A DNA stretch of 24,960 bases, taken from Conoideocrella luteorostrata. Its lineage: Eukaryota > Ascomycota > Sordariomycetes > Hypocreales > Clavicipitaceae. The notes below the pieces were generated by a model. The model saw only the letters and a program-made list of their open reading frames with translations. It ran no database searches and was not told where the DNA came from. The first letter of the stretch is position 1; the number at the start of each line of letters is the position of its first letter. The stretch is taken from positions 1 through 24,960 of the forward strand of contig JASWJB010000474.1 in NCBI GenBank assembly GCA_032433595.1, given 5' to 3'. Below, piece after piece: positions 21,803 through 24,960 of this stretch. Position numbers and translations under genes: made by a program.

Positions 21803-22399
21803 TGGATGGTAACATCAATCAGCTTGGCGGCACTGGAAAAAAAAATTCTGGTGACAGTTTTTTATTTACTCGTTATGGATTGTATTATGAGGAGTCGTTC
21901 GTCTTGGAAACAGCATAGCGATGGGAGTCTAAGAACTGCATTTGCATCGAAAAAGCCTATTCTGGCGTATTGTCTGGACGGGCTGGGTTTATTCAAAGAA
22001 TCAGTGTGTACATGCATACATGTGTATATTTAACAGTGGATTGGTAGCACTAAGGGTACGAGAAATGGTATAATACCACGTAGGGGGAACACTTGTATAA
22101 CAAAAGGCATAATCAACGTTTACGCCCTTTCCTTTTTTCTTTCTCTCCCTATGCTGTGACCAGCGCGATTTATGCAGCAAAGTATAATTCATGGCCAAAT
22201 ATTGGGGGTTGTCAACAGGGCCACGCAGTTAATCGCATTTCCCAAACGCTTGCAAGATGCGAAGATGGCGGACGGGATGGGAGTTTTCGAAGGCCGCCCG
22301 GCAAGCTCGGCATGTCACCCAAACAGGAATTGGTCATGATTCTGTGCGACCACCAGCGTTACCCAGTCTAAGGATGGGCCGTTCCTGCAGGTAGGGCTG

Positions 22400-22427
22400 T
22401 TAGTAGTCAGTAGTTAGTAGTTAGTCG
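22400..22427. repeat. Four imperfect 7-bp tandem units
   Basis: Consecutive units TTAGTAG, TCAGTAG, TTAGTAG and TTAGTCG. A small satellite-like tract about 600 bases downstream of the protease gene; it is likely a replication-slippage product. Confidence 0.75.
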
Positions 22428-23985
22428 CTTATCCGTTTCCAGCAATAACAATAGTAATAGTTAACGCTGAGAATAGGTCATGCGCTTTGAAATACACGTC
22501 TGGTGTCCAACAAGAGGAGACGCGTTGTGGTACTTTCGAATCCCGACCGTATGCGGAAATAAAATACTGGCGGGAGCCACTACAGGTTGGGGCCTGGATA
22601 CTACGGAGTAGTACCGACTCCTAGGCACCCCACTACTGTACTGTACGAGACTCTAGGTGGCGTCGAGAAGCTCGCTTGGGCGCCGCAACAAAAGCCAAAT
22701 GCACATGCAGAGCCAATTGGCGCCAAGTAACTAACTAGCCAAATACTCCGTCCTATACGAGTACTTAGTCGTACTAGTGGTACTTTGACACACGCGAGTA
22801 CCCGTATTCTTCATTTCACGCGGTCCACTTGCCCGCAGGCCGGTTGATGACAGGATTTGTGAAGCCTCGTCGTAGTCTGGTTCTGGTGGATTTTATCCTG
22901 ATGTTTTTTATGGTTTTTTTTTTTGTTGACCACTAGAACCATCCGGACGGACACGTGGGACTCGCCCTATTCCGTCCATGGTTGCGCATAATTGATCCAG
23001 CTGTCAACGTCATTCGGGGTCAAATGCGTAGCACAGACTCGGTGCCTGTCGCGCATAAACTTTATATGATGATACCGGCATCCCCCTGGTTTTGGGAAAT
23101 GACAACTTTAGCACAACATGGTGTTTTGAATAAAAATCGAGGCAAAATCAAGAGACCGTATTTGCATGCGCGCTAGTTCACCATCAGGTCCGCATAACCT
23201 AGTCATTTGTCAACACGCATTGTTGCCAAGACATGCTGCCCTGCAAGGGTCGCCAGGGGTGGTGATTTCCGAGGCAGTGACGGTCTTTCTTGTACTACAA
23301 CTGTTTTCCCAAAAAGTGCAGCATCATTACGAAGTACGGAGTGCAGCACCGGCTCTAAGACACGCACTTGTGCCCGGGCGTGATCCACGAAGCACGCCAA
23401 GCTCCCACTGACAGATGCGAATGCAGTAATCAGCTGTAAGTGCCAACTGAAAAAAAAAAGAAAATTCATATACGGAGTACATATACAGTTTTGACCGAAC
23501 GGACTTGATTGAAAGTTGTTTGTCATGCAGACTTGATAATTTCTAGATTATTTCCCGCCCGGTTCCAAGTGAAATCGCCCCTGTCAGCGTGGCGAGTCAA
23601 TATTGGGGACGGTCTTCCTGTGGACCTCCAGCAGTGCTGAACTGGCTTTGCTGCACGAGTCGGCGACTTCACAGGGTTCACGGGATGATACTAGTACAGC
23701 ATCGGCCAGGCTGGCAAGTCCTCGAACATGACACAGTGGCTCGGATGTTGCCGATAGATGCATCGCCAAAACAGAGTCCGCTCTGCCGCCTGATGTGTGA
23801 TTCATGAAGGGTCAGGCATGGTCTTTGAGCAGATCCGGTGGGGTCTCTCGGCTGCCCTGCGACGAAGGGACGGACGAAGCAAATACTCCCCTCAGCAGTA
23901 AATAGCCTCAGCCCACGGCCCCACAAGAGCTCAGAAAAGCTGTCTGCTTTGGTAGAATGACTGTGGGCATTATAATAGCCATGCT

Positions 23986-23998
23986 AGTACTCCGTACT
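23986..23998. repeat. Copy of dispersed 13-mer AGTACTCCGTACT
   Basis: This 13-mer is the exact reverse complement of the one at 24681-24693. It contains the TACTCCGTA core that recurs through the window outside coding exons. Confidence 0.8.
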
Positions 23999-24668
23999 GG
24001 CAGCATGAACCAGCGTTCAAGTAAAATTATATCCATGCGCTTAGAGCCGCCCGGTCAGCGAGTCTCCGGTTATCCTCCGTAGAGACCTCACGCAACTCCA
24101 CGCCACGTCGACAGACTGACAGGGTACTCCGTATTTATTTTAGGGGTATTTTTGGGCGACGTGGGACCAATCAGACCGAATTGGATATCGCCGAGCCAAC
24201 AAAAAAAAGTCGGCTGCCTTGAGAGAACGAGGCGGGTGCCCTGCCGCTCGGGGTTTTGGTCCCTCTCGTCGGTCGCCGCGTGATCGAATGCTATTAATAC
24301 CCCGTGTCCATCAATGATTGTAGTATGTCTCAGGAAAATAGGAAATCAATACGGGATGGCAAGCTTCATTGTTTGCAACTGGTTGGTGCGCTTTGTTTGG
24401 CTTCGAACACACCAAATCAGCCTTCTGGCCGGACTAGGTCGTGGTGGACCTTGACTACAGGAGACGCTCGGTCTTGCAGGTAGTGCGAGTACTTCGCGTG
24501 CTATTGCTGTGTCTAATCTAGCCCAGGCACCCGTACCCATGTCCACCACTCTCCGTACCACCGTGGCTGCTGCTGCGGCATGGGGCTGCTCAGTCATATT
24601 AGTGCCGGAAAAGGGGCCAGGCCTCTCGGACAGCACCCACTCTGGTAAGGCACGGAAGTATTTAGTAA

Positions 24669-24693
24669 GTACCTAGGTACAGTACGGAGTACT
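24669..24693. repeat. Palindrome GTACCTAGGTAC next to AGTACGGAGTACT
   Basis: A perfect 12-bp palindrome (24669-24680) is directly followed by the 13-mer AGTACGGAGTACT (24681-24693), whose ends AGTAC/GTACT are complementary around a GGA centre. Both share GTAC ends. Confidence 0.8.
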
Positions 24694-24753
24694 TGCTAGC
24701 AACTATTTGTAGTAAAGGTGTTAAGTCGGTCAGCCGCACGCATCCGTCGTGGC

Positions 24754-24951
24754 TCACTTTGTGGTCGTTTGCGGTGTCATGTACTGTGCATCAATCTGAC
24801 CAGCCTTTTCTTCTCCTTTTTCATTTCTGTTTTCTATCCACGGCTTAATCTTGAACGTGCGCCAGTTTTCGACAACCGCCGTCGTGTTTTTCTGTATTTT
24901 TCTGGCAGGAGCAGCCTCAAGCGTCGCTGCTTCCACAATTGGCGCTTGCCC
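24754..24951 (-). CDS. Possible last exon of a gene continuing past the right edge
   Basis: On the minus strand a frame stays open from 24951 (just after a TGA at 24954-24952) to the TGA at 24756-24754. Its end reads like ordinary protein, lysine- and glutamate-rich (for example ENWRTFKIKPWIENRNEKGE). There is no ATG at its beginning, but several AG dinucleotides could be acceptors. It may be the 3' exon of a gene whose body is outside the window, or chance. No family is recognised. Confidence 0.2.
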   Translation of the reverse strand, partial: GQAPIVEAATLEAAPARKIQKNTTAVVENWRTFKIKPWIENRNEKGEEKAGQIDAQYMTPQTTTK

Positions 24952-24960
24952 TCAGCCCCC

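Larger units (their letters stand above)
21803..24753. other. Gene-poor right-hand region
   Basis: About 2.95 kb after the protease gene with no frame that I can support as coding. The first 300 bases should be the protease 3' untranslated region. Simple structure: a pyrimidine tract at 22122-22150, four 7-bp tandem units at 22400-22427, a T run at 22911-22923, an A run near 23449-23463, and a palindrome at 24669-24680. Five of the eleven exact TACGGAGTA-type motifs are here (22602, 23471, 23988, 24125, 24683). No tRNA or transposon was recognised. Confidence 0.5.

Noticed and set aside
22535..22543. TTCGAATCC, resembling a tRNA B box
   Set aside because: The flanks do not pair as a T-arm, and no acceptor stem, D-arm or anticodon arm can be built around it.

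Overview
The window looks like nuclear DNA of a filamentous ascomycete, probably a member of the Sordariomycetes and perhaps the Hypocreales. The signs are short introns (51-83 nt) with GTRNGY-type donors and CTRAY-like branch sites, CT-rich leaders, long AT-rich spacers, and gene products of familiar fungal families. The lineage is an inference; no search was run.

Layout from left to right. A 5'-partial flavin-dependent monooxygenase gene runs off the left edge (-). After a 2.5 kb spacer comes a three-exon gene for a large secreted protein (-, 5545 to 2701). A 4.7 kb gene-poor stretch follows, with one orphan coding-like exon near 8.8-9.1 kb. Next are an intronless membrane-anchored methyltransferase (+, 10270-11028) and, convergent with it, the calcineurin catalytic subunit gene (-, 13615 to 11655). 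Then come a three-exon short-chain dehydrogenase/reductase of the mannitol dehydrogenase / L-xylulose or sorbose reductase type (-, 16168 to 15135), an eight-exon trimethyllysine dioxygenase for carnitine synthesis (-, 18818 to 17025), and, divergent from it, an intronless membrane-anchored ubiquitin-specific protease (+, 19601-21802). The last 3.1 kb holds no gene I can support, except perhaps the end of a minus-strand gene at the right edge.

The genes do not form an obvious cluster. They read as independent housekeeping functions: calcium signalling, carnitine synthesis, polyol metabolism and deubiquitination. Exon structures were built by hand so that reading frame, splice phase and family motifs agree; the totals close exactly (912, 562, 292 and 465 residues).

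I see no CRISPR array, rRNA, convincing tRNA, or intact transposon. The most unusual non-coding signal is a near-palindromic motif, TACGGAGTA/TACTCCGTA, present in 11 exact copies, all outside coding exons. Other points worth checking are an 18-nt microexon in the dioxygenase gene, the orphan exon at 8.8 kb, and a perfect 10-bp inverted repeat at 6.75 kb.
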